Shown piece by piece: positions 23,572 to 30,827 of a stretch of DNA of 31,137 nt; position 1 is the first letter of the stretch; each line of letters starts with the position of its first letter. The position numbers and the translations under genes are program-made. The stretch comes from Tenericutes bacterium HGW-Tenericutes-5 (GTDB taxonomy: Bacteria; Bacillota_I; Bacilli_A; Izemoplasmatales; Hujiaoplasmataceae): contig PGXI01000002.1 in assembly GCA_002839125.1 (NCBI GenBank), positions 1 to 31,137 of the forward strand, written 5' to 3'. The notes beneath the pieces are model-generated. The model worked only from the letters and a program-made list of their open reading frames with translations, was not told where the DNA came from and did not search any database.

Positions 23572-23859
23572 CTATTCGTCAATGTTTTTGTCATCTTCAT
23601 TTAATTCTGGTAAAGCTTGAAAAGTATCTAAAACCGCTTTTTCAATCATAGCCCTTGTATCACTGTTAATAGGGTGGGCAACATCTTTGTAATCCCCACT
23701 TGGCATTTTGCGACTTGGCATCGCGACAAATAAACCATTTTTCCCCTCAATGATCCGTAATTCGTGAACGACAAAGCAGTTATCAATAGTTATGGCAGCT
23801 ACACCCACTAATCGATTGTCGCCGTTGATTCTTTTCGCACGTACCTCAGTTATCTTCAC
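23572..23859 (-). CDS. spoVG: SpoVG family RNA/DNA-binding regulator
   Basis: This 95-residue protein of the SpoVG family is a small nucleic-acid-binding regulator found in many Firmicutes and not restricted to spore formers. It begins at GTG after AGAGGTGG. The opening K-I-T-E-V-R-A-K-R-I, the core I-T-I-D-N-C-F-V-V-H-E-L-R-I-I-E-G, and F-V-A-M-P-S-R-K-M-P-S-G-D-Y-K-D-V-A-H-P-I-N are diagnostic. An acidic tail (E-D-D-K-N-I-D-E) ends it. It lies 66 nt after ispE and about 120 nt before prs, the order ispE-spoVG-prs also seen in B. subtilis. Nothing in the window suggests sporulation. Confidence 0.96.
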   Translation of the reverse strand: MKITEVRAKRINGDNRLVGVAAITIDNCFVVHELRIIEGKNGLFVAMPSRKMPSGDYKDVAHPINSDTRAMIEKAVLDTFQALPELNEDDKNIDE

Positions 23860-23925
23860 ACTACCACCTCTTTGGCAAATTATATCATGTTTATTTTTGA
23901 TAATTCAATAGGGTAGGCAAAAAAT

Positions 23926-24774
23926 CTATAAAAAATTATGTAATTTAATAAGATATTTCTCATTATAACGACTAATAAAGTCGCTAACATCTTCATTTTT
24001 ATGTAAAATTTTGATAAAACTCGATCCAGACCCAGTCATTACTAGACCTTCAGAACCCAGTTCAGCAACTAAATTATCTTTAAAATTTCTCATAAAATCA
24101 TAATTATTGATTACTATTTCTTCTAAAGAGTTATGAACATTTTCTCTTATCGCTGGAATATTATTTTGTTCGCAAAACTCTTTGATTTTATCAATATCTT
24201 TGATGTCAAAATGATGTTTATCGGCAAAGCCAAAAACATCTTTAGTGCTAATAAACTCTCTAGGATTTATTAGCAACAATTTATACTCTGATAAATCAAG
24301 TTCAAAATCATTAACTATTTCTCCTATTTTAGATACAAATGCGGGTTTGTCAAAAAGGCAATAAGGTATATCAGCGCTAAATATAACGCCGATATCCATC
24401 ATTTCTTTAGTGGATAGATTTAAGTTAAATAATTTATCAATCCCCTTTATTACCGCAGCACTATCAGCTGAATTTCCAGCTAAACCAGCTCCGAAGGGTA
24501 TGTTTTTTTCTATTTTAATTTCAAGACCATTGTTTATATTAAAATTTTTCAACATATGTTTAGCTACTTGTAAAACAATATTATCTTGATTAGATAAAAA
24601 TAAGTCGTTTGATTTTATTATCACTGTGTTGTCACAATCGATTAAATTAAACTCAAGCAAATCATGCAAATCAATTTTAACGTTCAACATCTCTAAATCG
24701 TGATACCCGTCTTTACGTTTGCCAAGAACATTCAAAAACAAATTAACTTTGGCATAAGCCTTTTCAACAATCAT
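23926..24774 (-). CDS. ispE: 4-diphosphocytidyl-2-C-methyl-D-erythritol kinase
   Basis: This 282-residue GHMP kinase phosphorylates CDP-methylerythritol in the MEP route to isoprenoids. The N-terminus A-Y-A-K-V-N-L-F-L-N-V-L-G-K-R-K-D-G-Y-H (7-26) is typical of IspE. The GHMP ATP loop is P-F-G-A-G-L-A-G-N-S-A-D-S-A (about 92-105), and the C-terminal motif is V-M-T-G-S-G-S-S-F (about 245-253). Its ATG overlaps the stop of the upstream membrane-protein gene by 4 nt (ATGA). It implies that this organism makes its isoprenoids by the MEP route. Confidence 0.96.
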   Translation of the reverse strand: MIVEKAYAKVNLFLNVLGKRKDGYHDLEMLNVKIDLHDLLEFNLIDCDNTVIIKSNDLFLSNQDNIVLQVAKHMLKNFNINNGLEIKIEKNIPFGAGLAGNSADSAAVIKGIDKLFNLNLSTKEMMDIGVIFSADIPYCLFDKPAFVSKIGEIVNDFELDLSEYKLLLINPREFISTKDVFGFADKHHFDIKDIDKIKEFCEQNNIPAIRENVHNSLEEIVINNYDFMRNFKDNLVAELGSEGLVMTGSGSSFIKILHKNEDVSDFISRYNEKYLIKLHNFL

Positions 24775-25481
24775 GACTCAACCATCTCTTTTCTTGCTTG
24801 TTTTAGTTGTTTTCTAAGCAGAATTCTCCAGCCGATAAAACTAACTATTGCAGCGCCTATTGAACCGACAATTAAATCTAGCATTGTATCCATTAACCCG
24901 TAAGGTTGTGGGTAGATTAAACTGTCATTAACCCATTGATATCTTTGCATGTTTCTTGCGGTTTCGTTATTAATATTGTAGGCAATTGTGTCAACTGAAA
25001 ATTCATAAAATTCCCAAACAACAAGAAGCGTAATTGAAAAGCAAAAGGCAAATATACTAAGTAATCCTGGACTTAATTTTACTTCATCAGCTTTTGAAAG
25101 ATTATATGAATGAATCATTTCATAAGCAATTACCGAAATTATTATTCCGCTCAAAGTATGCAAAAATTTATCATAACCTTTAACCGACTCTAGAAAACCA
25201 TGAATATTTCCTAATATTATCGCACTAAACAAGAAAAACAAAACTATTACTTCTAAATAATTGGGAATGTCTACTTTAAATCTTGACTCAATAATCCAAG
25301 GTAAAGAAAATAACATTATTCCTAAAAAGCCTAAGAATATATTTGATATAGCCGCATCTCTTTGTTCTGGAGAAGTGGCGAATCCAGCACTAAAACTCGC
25401 TCCTGCTATTTCTAAAATTAAAATTGTTAAAAAAATGATGTAGACAATTTTAGGCGAATCTAATCTTTTAATCCTTTTCAT
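24771..25481 (-). CDS. Multi-pass membrane protein, YjdF/DUF2238-like
   Basis: This 236-residue protein has about six hydrophobic helices (near 12-33, 46-65, 75-95, 104-122, 138-158 and 196-220). G-Y-D-K-F-L-H-T-L-S-G (about 102-112), W-E-F-Y-E-F-S-V-D (about 155-163) and L-M-D-T-M-L-D-L-I-V-G (about 197-207) resemble the conserved polar motifs of the DUF2238/YjdF membrane family, whose function is unknown. It starts after AGGAGG and overlaps ispE by 4 nt. A good promoter lies at 25505-25533, making it the first gene of the ispE-spoVG-prs unit. The family call is by motif memory and moderate. Confidence 0.7.
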   Translation of the reverse strand: MKRIKRLDSPKIVYIIFLTILILEIAGASFSAGFATSPEQRDAAISNIFLGFLGIMLFSLPWIIESRFKVDIPNYLEVIVLFFLFSAIILGNIHGFLESVKGYDKFLHTLSGIIISVIAYEMIHSYNLSKADEVKLSPGLLSIFAFCFSITLLVVWEFYEFSVDTIAYNINNETARNMQRYQWVNDSLIYPQPYGLMDTMLDLIVGSIGAAIVSFIGWRILLRKQLKQARKEMVES

Positions 25482-25504
25482 AAAAACCTCCTAAGCATAA
25501 ATTT

Positions 25505-25533
25505 ATTATACCATTTTGGGCGGTTTTTCTGAA
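25505..25533 (-). promoter_or_regulatory. Sigma-A promoter for the membrane protein-ispE-spoVG unit
   Basis: TTCAGA (25528-25533), a 17-bp spacer, and TATAAT (25505-25510) preceded by TGG, an extended -10. It lies about 25 nt before the start of the first gene. Confidence 0.75.
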
Positions 25534-25552
25534 TACGTTTACAAAAATTTGA

Positions 25553-25891
25553 TTAGATAATTGCCAAATTGACTACATCATCAGCGGGAATTTTTTCATA
25601 AGTTGTCAGAACAACTAATTTATTAATAAAGTCTAGTTTTTTTATTTGTCCATAAGTAGTTTTAATGTATCCCTCACTATAATATTGGAGTTCTACTTCT
25701 TTATGATTGTTCATAGCTACTTGTAAGTTTCTATTCAGAAGTTCATATTCATCATCACTAAGGATTGGTTTGGCTTTCTTTCCTAGTCGATGTTGCATTT
25801 CTTTCAACATTGAGTGATAACCACTCAAGGCATCAAATGCTGCCCATTTAATTATTCCTCTATCAATATAGGCACTAGGCATTGTGACCAC
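25553..25891 (-). CDS. YolD-like protein
   Basis: This 112-residue protein of the YolD family is usually encoded beside Y-family translesion polymerases in Firmicutes and their phages. D-R-G-I-I-K-W-A-A-F-D-A-L-S-G-Y (10-25) is the family signature. L-S-D-D-E-Y-E-L-L-N-R-N-L (about 44-56) and Y-Y-S-E-G-Y-I (about 69-75), then a strand-rich end, complete it. It overlaps the polymerase gene by 17 nt and lies downstream of it, whereas in SP-beta YolD precedes UvrX. A helper or regulatory role with the polymerase is inferred from context. No terminator follows. Confidence 0.88.
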   Translation of the reverse strand: MVTMPSAYIDRGIIKWAAFDALSGYHSMLKEMQHRLGKKAKPILSDDEYELLNRNLQVAMNNHKEVELQYYSEGYIKTTYGQIKKLDFINKLVVLTTYEKIPADDVVNLAII

Positions 25892-27140
25892 CTATCATTT
25901 CGTTCCTAGCCTTTATCGTTGATGTTTTTAATTCGCTAGAAGCTCGATTGATACTATTTTTGCCAAACCGTTCTTTTATTTCATCAACCGCGTGAAAAAC
26001 TTGTTTCTCTTTCATCACCGTTTCAATATCCTCGAATAGATTTACTTGATAATCGCGATCGTCAATTAGTCCTGTGGCTGCTATTCTTACAACCCTAATT
26101 GGCGAATCATTATAAAATTTATTCATTATTTTTAAACATAATTGAAAAACATGAGATTCGTTGCTTGAAGGTTGCGAGAGTTGCATTTGTCTAGCAAAAC
26201 CACCTCCGACATCTTTACTATAACCTAAAGCGAAATGAATGGTTGAGGCTTTCTTTTTGCTAACTCTCATACGCCTACATACATCATCGACCATTTCTCG
26301 AATGATTTGATAGATTTCCGGTTTATAATAATCTTCAAATAAAGTTTGTCCGATGCCATAGCTTTTACTTGCGGGTTTTAACCTTAATTTTTCTTGTATT
26401 AAACTCATATCGATTCCATGAGTATGATAGTATAATTCTTCGCCAATGACTCCGAATTTCTTTTTCATTTTTTTGACATCATAATTGGCTATATCTCCAA
26501 TTTTTTGAATACCTAGAGCGTTGAGGTTTCTTTCTGTATTTCTTCCAATACCCCACATTTTGGATAAAGGCTTAATCGGCCAAAGTTTGGTTGGCAAGTC
26601 ATCATAACTCCACTTAGCTATAAAATCTGGAGAATGTTTGCTTTCGATATCTAACGCTAATTTTGCAATCAACATATTCGGTCCAACGCCACAAGTTGAA
26701 TAAATCTTTGTTTGTTTATAAATTTCTTCCATTATTGTTTTTGCTAATTCATAGTCAGTTTTTTTATAATATTGTAAATATTCTGTTACATCTAAAAAAA
26801 CTTCATCTACAGAATAAACGTACAGATCATCTTCAGAAACAAATTGTAAATAAATTTCAATAATTTTTGTAGAATATTCTAAATATCTTTCCATTCTTGG
26901 TTTTCTATAGATAATATCAATATTTTTGGGTAGTTCATAAACGCGGCAACGATTCGGTACTCCTAAGGTTTTTAGATATGGTGTAACCGCTAAAACTATA
27001 GATCCGCCACCTCTAGATTTATCCGCAACTACAAGGGGAGTTTTGAAGGGATCTAAGCCAGAAATAGCGCATTCTACTGACGCATAGAAGCTTTTTAAAT
27101 CAATACAAAGGATGTTTTTATATAATCTATATTCTTCCAT
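25875..27140 (-). CDS. Y-family translesion DNA polymerase (UvrX/PolY2-like)
   Basis: This 421-residue polymerase of the DinB/UmuC superfamily copies past DNA lesions. C-I-D-L-K-S-F-Y-A-S-V-E (12-23) has catalytic D14 and steric-gate Y19. S-V-D-E-V-F-L-D (110-117) supplies D112 and E113. The thumb has M-W-G-I-G-R-N-T-E-R-N-L (helix-hairpin-helix, near 190-200), and a little-finger domain follows. The D-L-K-S-F-Y-A-S form and the YolD partner point to the UvrX/YqjW branch rather than DinB itself. AAGGAGG precedes the ATG. A TATAAT at 27164-27169 has a weak -35, and an imperfect dyad ACC-N9-GGT overlaps this region. No clear LexA box is seen. Confidence 0.93.
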   Translation of the reverse strand: MEEYRLYKNILCIDLKSFYASVECAISGLDPFKTPLVVADKSRGGGSIVLAVTPYLKTLGVPNRCRVYELPKNIDIIYRKPRMERYLEYSTKIIEIYLQFVSEDDLYVYSVDEVFLDVTEYLQYYKKTDYELAKTIMEEIYKQTKIYSTCGVGPNMLIAKLALDIESKHSPDFIAKWSYDDLPTKLWPIKPLSKMWGIGRNTERNLNALGIQKIGDIANYDVKKMKKKFGVIGEELYYHTHGIDMSLIQEKLRLKPASKSYGIGQTLFEDYYKPEIYQIIREMVDDVCRRMRVSKKKASTIHFALGYSKDVGGGFARQMQLSQPSSNESHVFQLCLKIMNKFYNDSPIRVVRIAATGLIDDRDYQVNLFEDIETVMKEKQVFHAVDEIKERFGKNSINRASSELKTSTIKARNEMIGGHNA

Positions 27141-27251
27141 TAGATATCCCTCCTTACAATATTATTATACCTTTTACAATGGTAAAAAACTATGGTTTTT
27201 AGAAGAATAACTCTATAAAAAATTTTTATACTTAATATTTAAAAAAGACCA

Positions 27252-27283
27252 TAAAAAAAGTAAGATTTAACATCAATCTCACT
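27252..27283 (-). terminator. Terminator after the phosphate/arsenate operon
   Basis: Arms AGTGAGATT and AATCTTACT (one G-T pair) have a 7-nt loop and are followed on the minus strand by T7. It begins 34 nt after the arsC-like stop and ends the phoU-phoBR-arsC unit. Confidence 0.75.
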
Positions 27284-27316
27284 TGTTTTTATTAAATATT
27301 AATTCGTTAATATTTA

Positions 27317-27712
27317 CTATAATTTGTTTTTATTAATTCTTTCTATTAAATCCAAAACTTTTTCTTTAATCAAATCTCTGGTTTTTTCAAATTCACTTTT
27401 TGGTCCGCCGCTAGGATCGTTCAAAGCCCAATCTTCACGGAATTGACATGGAATGAAAGGACATTCGACACCACAACCCATAGTTATTAATATATCTAAT
27501 TCATTGGGAATTTCATCCAAAAGTTTACTGCGAGAATTACTCATATCGATACCTAAATCTTTCATGACTTCTATAGCCAATGGTTTTGGATGAGGATATT
27601 TTTCAGTTCCTGCCGAATAGACTTCAAATCTACCATCATTGTAGTGGTTTAAAAAACCTTCTGCCATAATGCTTCTACAACTGTTATGCGTACATACAAA
27701 AGCTACTTTCAT
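27317..27712 (-). CDS. arsC: Arsenate reductase / low-molecular-weight tyrosine phosphatase family protein
   Basis: This 131-residue protein probably reduces arsenate to arsenite with thioredoxin. The N-terminal loop C7-T-H-N-S-C-R13 is the C-X5-R phosphatase/arsenate-binding loop. M-G-C80-G-V-E-C84-P-F-I-P-C89 supplies the further cysteines needed for the disulfide cascade, and L-N-D-P-S-G-G carries the conserved acid. The ATG at 27712 follows AGGAGGAAATA; a longer frame starting upstream runs back into phoR and is rejected. It begins 10 nt after the phoR stop, so it belongs to the phosphate regulon. Arsenate enters cells through Pst, so co-expression makes sense. A phosphotyrosine phosphatase role is the main alternative. 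Confidence 0.87.
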   Translation of the reverse strand: MKVAFVCTHNSCRSIMAEGFLNHYNDGRFEVYSAGTEKYPHPKPLAIEVMKDLGIDMSNSRSKLLDEIPNELDILITMGCGVECPFIPCQFREDWALNDPSGGPKSEFEKTRDLIKEKVLDLIERINKNKL

Positions 27713-27722
27713 TATTTCCTCC

Positions 27723-29429
27723 TCACAAAACATTAATTTCAGTTTTTGGAATGAATATAAGCACCTCTGTACCAATATCTTCTTCACTTAACAATTTTAT
27801 TTGCCCATTGTAGTTTAAAATAATATGTTTAACTATAGAAAGTCCTAAACCAGTGCCACCTGTAGACTTGCTGCGAGCTTTATCAACACGGTAAAACCTT
27901 TCGAAGACTCTATCAATATCATTTTTAGGTATGCCAATGCCATCGTCTTTCACGCTAATAACAAAATTCTCATTCTCAATATAAGTTTTAATCCAAACAT
28001 TTCCATCTTGTTTTCCGTACTTAATAGCATTTTCAAGTAAATTTTTAAAAATTTGATAGATTTCTTCATAACCTATGAAAATACTAGTTTTCTCAGATTC
28101 AAGATGGATGTTTGTTTGTTTCGTTTTTACTAAAACTTCTAAATTTTTAATAACTTCTTCAATAACTTTTTTAGGACTGATAATTTGGTTTTGAGTTTCC
28201 TGTTTTTTTGTTTCATACTCAGATAAAGCTAGCATATCCATTACTAAATTATTCATTCTTTTCGCTTCGGAACCAATACGATTTATTAAATCATTTTTGG
28301 TTTCTTGATCTTTTACAATTCCTTGTGCAATTAAATCAGCTGAACCAATAATCGTGGTTAACGGAGATTTAAGTTCATGAGAAGCGTTAATGAAGAAATC
28401 GCGTTTTAATATTTCTGTGTTTCTGATTTGAGTGATATCTGAATAGATAAGAATAACGCTTGATTCAAAACTCCAATCTTGTTTGGAATAAATAATTGAA
28501 ATTGCATAATACTTGTTAGTAATTTTAGTTATATAATTTTTTTCTGTTTTCGAATCATATGTGTCGTGAATTATTTTTTGGAGTTCATCATCACGGATTA
28601 AATAGCGGAAATCTTTATTAATATTATAATCAATATTGAAATTATATAATTTTTTGAGATAAGTATTGATCAAAACTATTTTAGCGTCTTTATCTAAAAC
28701 GCAAATACCTTGATTCATATGGTTAAGTAAAAAATCTAACTTTTGTTTCTCTATTTTCAAAGAAAAAATCGTAGAAGAAATCGTTTTGTTAATATCATTT
28801 ATTTCACTTAAAAGATTATTTATCTCATCATATTTTACAATCGGCATTACTTCTTGATATTCGCCACCATTAACATTGTTTAATATGTGTCTTATGTCTT
28901 CTAACGGTTTAAGACTTTGTTTAATCAAGTAAGAACTCGAAAGAATTGATAAGGCAATAATAATTGTGCCGATGAAGAAAGATAAAGCGATAAAGTCATT
29001 AACAAACCCTAAAACAGATGTGATTGGAATCGCAACTCGCAAATACACTCCGCTAGGCAACTCTTTGGCCAAATACATCATATCAATCTTTAAAGTATCA
29101 GAATGACGAATATAGGTTTCTCCTAAGTTTTGAATTTCCGGTCGATTTAAATGATTATCAAGATTCTCTGTAGAACTATCTGCTAAAACTACTCCTTCTG
29201 AATCAATAAAGGTTATTCTTAAATAATTGTCTAACTCACTATATTTTTCTATAATTTCTGTTTCGGTTAAATTATCAGTATCTGTTTCAATTATTGTAAG
29301 ATATTTTTCTAGATTTAACTCAGTAATCTTATTAATTGTATCTTTTACAATCAAAGAAGCTCCAATCGTAAAAACTATGAGTGATGTAAAGATTAACAGT
29401 ACAAACTGCAAACTAATTTTTCTTTTCAT
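27723..29429 (-). CDS. phoR: PhoR-type sensor histidine kinase
   Basis: This 568-residue membrane sensor is the probable phosphate-limitation kinase. TM1 is about 8-28, an extracytoplasmic sensor about 29-143, TM2 about 144-168, HAMP about 170-222 and PAS about 230-335. The HisKA box is F-F-I-N-A-S-H-E-L-K-S-P-L-T with phospho-acceptor H351. The ATPase domain has N-L-L-E-N-A-I-K-Y (463-471), D-D-G-I-G (495-499) and G-G-T-G-L-G-L (524-530). This layout is that of PhoR/WalK-type kinases. Its start overlaps the response-regulator stop by 4 nt. The TGA stop supports the standard code. The phosphate role comes from pstB-phoU context. Confidence 0.93.
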   Translation of the reverse strand: MKRKISLQFVLLIFTSLIVFTIGASLIVKDTINKITELNLEKYLTIIETDTDNLTETEIIEKYSELDNYLRITFIDSEGVVLADSSTENLDNHLNRPEIQNLGETYIRHSDTLKIDMMYLAKELPSGVYLRVAIPITSVLGFVNDFIALSFFIGTIIIALSILSSSYLIKQSLKPLEDIRHILNNVNGGEYQEVMPIVKYDEINNLLSEINDINKTISSTIFSLKIEKQKLDFLLNHMNQGICVLDKDAKIVLINTYLKKLYNFNIDYNINKDFRYLIRDDELQKIIHDTYDSKTEKNYITKITNKYYAISIIYSKQDWSFESSVILIYSDITQIRNTEILKRDFFINASHELKSPLTTIIGSADLIAQGIVKDQETKNDLINRIGSEAKRMNNLVMDMLALSEYETKKQETQNQIISPKKVIEEVIKNLEVLVKTKQTNIHLESEKTSIFIGYEEIYQIFKNLLENAIKYGKQDGNVWIKTYIENENFVISVKDDGIGIPKNDIDRVFERFYRVDKARSKSTGGTGLGLSIVKHIILNYNGQIKLLSEEDIGTEVLIFIPKTEINVL

Positions 29430-30115
29430 AGGACAAACTTGTATCCTATTCCACGGATGGTTTCAATCACTTCTTTATTTATTCCGACAATTTTTAGCTT
29501 TCTTCTTAATTCCTTTATATGAACATCTAAAGTCCTTGTTTCTCCAAAGAAATCGTATCCCCATACATTATTTAATATTTCATCTCTTGAAATTAATCTA
29601 TCAGGTTTAGTCATCAAATACTCCAAGAGTTTAAATTGCTTATTTGTAAATCTAATGGTTTTATTATCATACACTGCTGAATACTCTTTTTTATTGATTG
29701 TTAACCCTTTAATATTGATTGAATCTTCTTCGTCGGTTGATGTGTTGTTTCTTCTCAAAAGCGCTTTAACTCGCGAAACCAATTCCAAAACGCCAAAAGG
29801 TTTAATAAGATAATCATCTGCACCAGTATCGAGACCAATTACTTTATCCACTTCTGATGCTTTTGCGGAAATTATCATTATTGGGATTTTATTTAGTATT
29901 TGTTGCTTCTTAATTTTTTTTATTATCTCAATTCCATCCATATCTGGCAACATAATATCAAGTAAAAATAAATCCGGAATTGTTTTTTCAACTTGAATAA
30001 ACATCTCTTTAGCGTTATCAAAACAAACAATTTCAAATTGTGTGTTTTGTAAAGCTATTCGAATAACGTTTTGAATATTCAAATCATCTTCAACTGAATA
30101 AATTATCGGTTTCAA
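29426..30115 (-). CDS. phoP: PhoB/PhoP-type response regulator (OmpR family)
   Basis: This 229-residue transcription factor has a receiver domain with acidic E9/D10/D11, phospho-acceptor D53 in L-L-D-I-M-L-P-D, S83 and K105 in L-I-K-P-F-G. A winged-helix OmpR-type DNA-binding domain follows (about 130-228), with F-T-N-K-Q-F-K-L-L-E-Y-L, the recognition helix R-T-L-D-V-H-I-K-E-L-R-R-K-L, and the final wing T-I-R-G-I-G-Y-K-F. It overlaps phoR by 4 nt and lies 10 nt after phoU. It should be phosphorylated by PhoR and act on pst/pho promoters. The name phoP or phoB is by context. Confidence 0.93.
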   Translation of the reverse strand: MKPIIYSVEDDLNIQNVIRIALQNTQFEIVCFDNAKEMFIQVEKTIPDLFLLDIMLPDMDGIEIIKKIKKQQILNKIPIMIISAKASEVDKVIGLDTGADDYLIKPFGVLELVSRVKALLRRNNTSTDEEDSINIKGLTINKKEYSAVYDNKTIRFTNKQFKLLEYLMTKPDRLISRDEILNNVWGYDFFGETRTLDVHIKELRRKLKIVGINKEVIETIRGIGYKFVL

Positions 30116-30125
30116 TATTTGTTCC

Positions 30126-30776
30126 TCAATTTCTATGATGGCCTAGAATGGAAAAAATAACCCATTCTGCAATGTTTACTGCATGATCTCCAATTCTTTC
30201 TAAATATTTAGCCACCATCATAAGATAAATAGCGTAATCAGCATCAATATTATTTTGTCTTATTGCTTCTGCAACACTCTTTTGAACTTCGGTGAAGTAA
30301 TCATCAACAATATCATCCGATTCAATTACTTTTAGTGCAATATTTTGATCTTGATTCACAAAGGATTCTAAAGCCATCTTAATCATATCTTCACTGGCGT
30401 CAGCCATTTTATGTACTTGTTTAACAACAAAAGGTTTGTTATTTTTTTCCATAAATACAGTCAATTTTGAAATATCTGCCGCATGATCGCCGATTCTTTC
30501 TAAATCGGTAATCATTTTTAATACGGATGTAATTAATCTTAAATCTTTAGCTACGGGTTGTTCCCTTAGAATGATCCTCATACATTCTTTTTCAATATCA
30601 TATTCTAACTGATTAACTAGTTTATCATCTTTTATAATTTTATCTGCTAATTCAACATTCATATCAATAAAAGAGTGGAGAGATAAATGGATATTTTTAA
30701 TAACTAAATCACCCATCTTTATTAAGCTTAATTTTAATTCTTCCAATTCTTTCTCGAATTGTGTTCTAAAAGTCAT
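30126..30776 (-). CDS. phoU: Phosphate signalling protein PhoU
   Basis: This 216-residue all-helical protein links the Pst transporter to PhoR and damps phosphate uptake when phosphate is plentiful. It is built of two related three-helix repeats. The metal-binding E/D motifs are seen as D-L-E-R-I-G-D-H-A-A-D-I (about 91-102) and Y-L-E-R-I-G-D-H-A-V-N-I (about 191-202). The N-terminus R-T-Q-F-E-K-E-L-E-E-L is typical. AGGGGG precedes the ATG. It lies 51 nt after pstB and 10 nt before the response regulator, with its own promoter in the pstB gap. Confidence 0.96.
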   Translation of the reverse strand: MTFRTQFEKELEELKLSLIKMGDLVIKNIHLSLHSFIDMNVELADKIIKDDKLVNQLEYDIEKECMRIILREQPVAKDLRLITSVLKMITDLERIGDHAADISKLTVFMEKNNKPFVVKQVHKMADASEDMIKMALESFVNQDQNIALKVIESDDIVDDYFTEVQKSVAEAIRQNNIDADYAIYLMMVAKYLERIGDHAVNIAEWVIFSILGHHRN

Positions 30777-30789
30777 AAAATCCCCCTAT

Positions 30790-30823
30790 TTTAGATTATA
30801 TCTAAATTACTAATATTATTCAA
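30790..30823 (-). promoter_or_regulatory. Internal promoter before phoU with a dyad over the -10 box
   Basis: On the minus strand TTGAAT (30818-30823), a 17-bp spacer and TATAAT (30795-30800). The -10 lies inside a perfect 7-bp inverted repeat, TTTAGAT-3-ATCTAAA (30790-30806), a likely operator. It would let phoU-phoP-phoR-arsC be expressed apart from pst. Confidence 0.65.
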
Positions 30824-30827
30824 CATC

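Noticed and set aside
23572..23859. SpoVG as evidence for a spore former
   Set aside because: The family is widespread in non-sporulating Firmicutes and no other sporulation gene is seen.
27141..27192. LexA box before the Y-family polymerase
   Set aside because: No GAAC-N4-GTTC-type site was found; only an imperfect unrelated dyad.
27713..27787. Longer N-terminus for the arsenate reductase-like protein
   Set aside because: It overlaps the phoR coding end, and the ATG at 27712 has an ideal AGGAGG and matches the family start.
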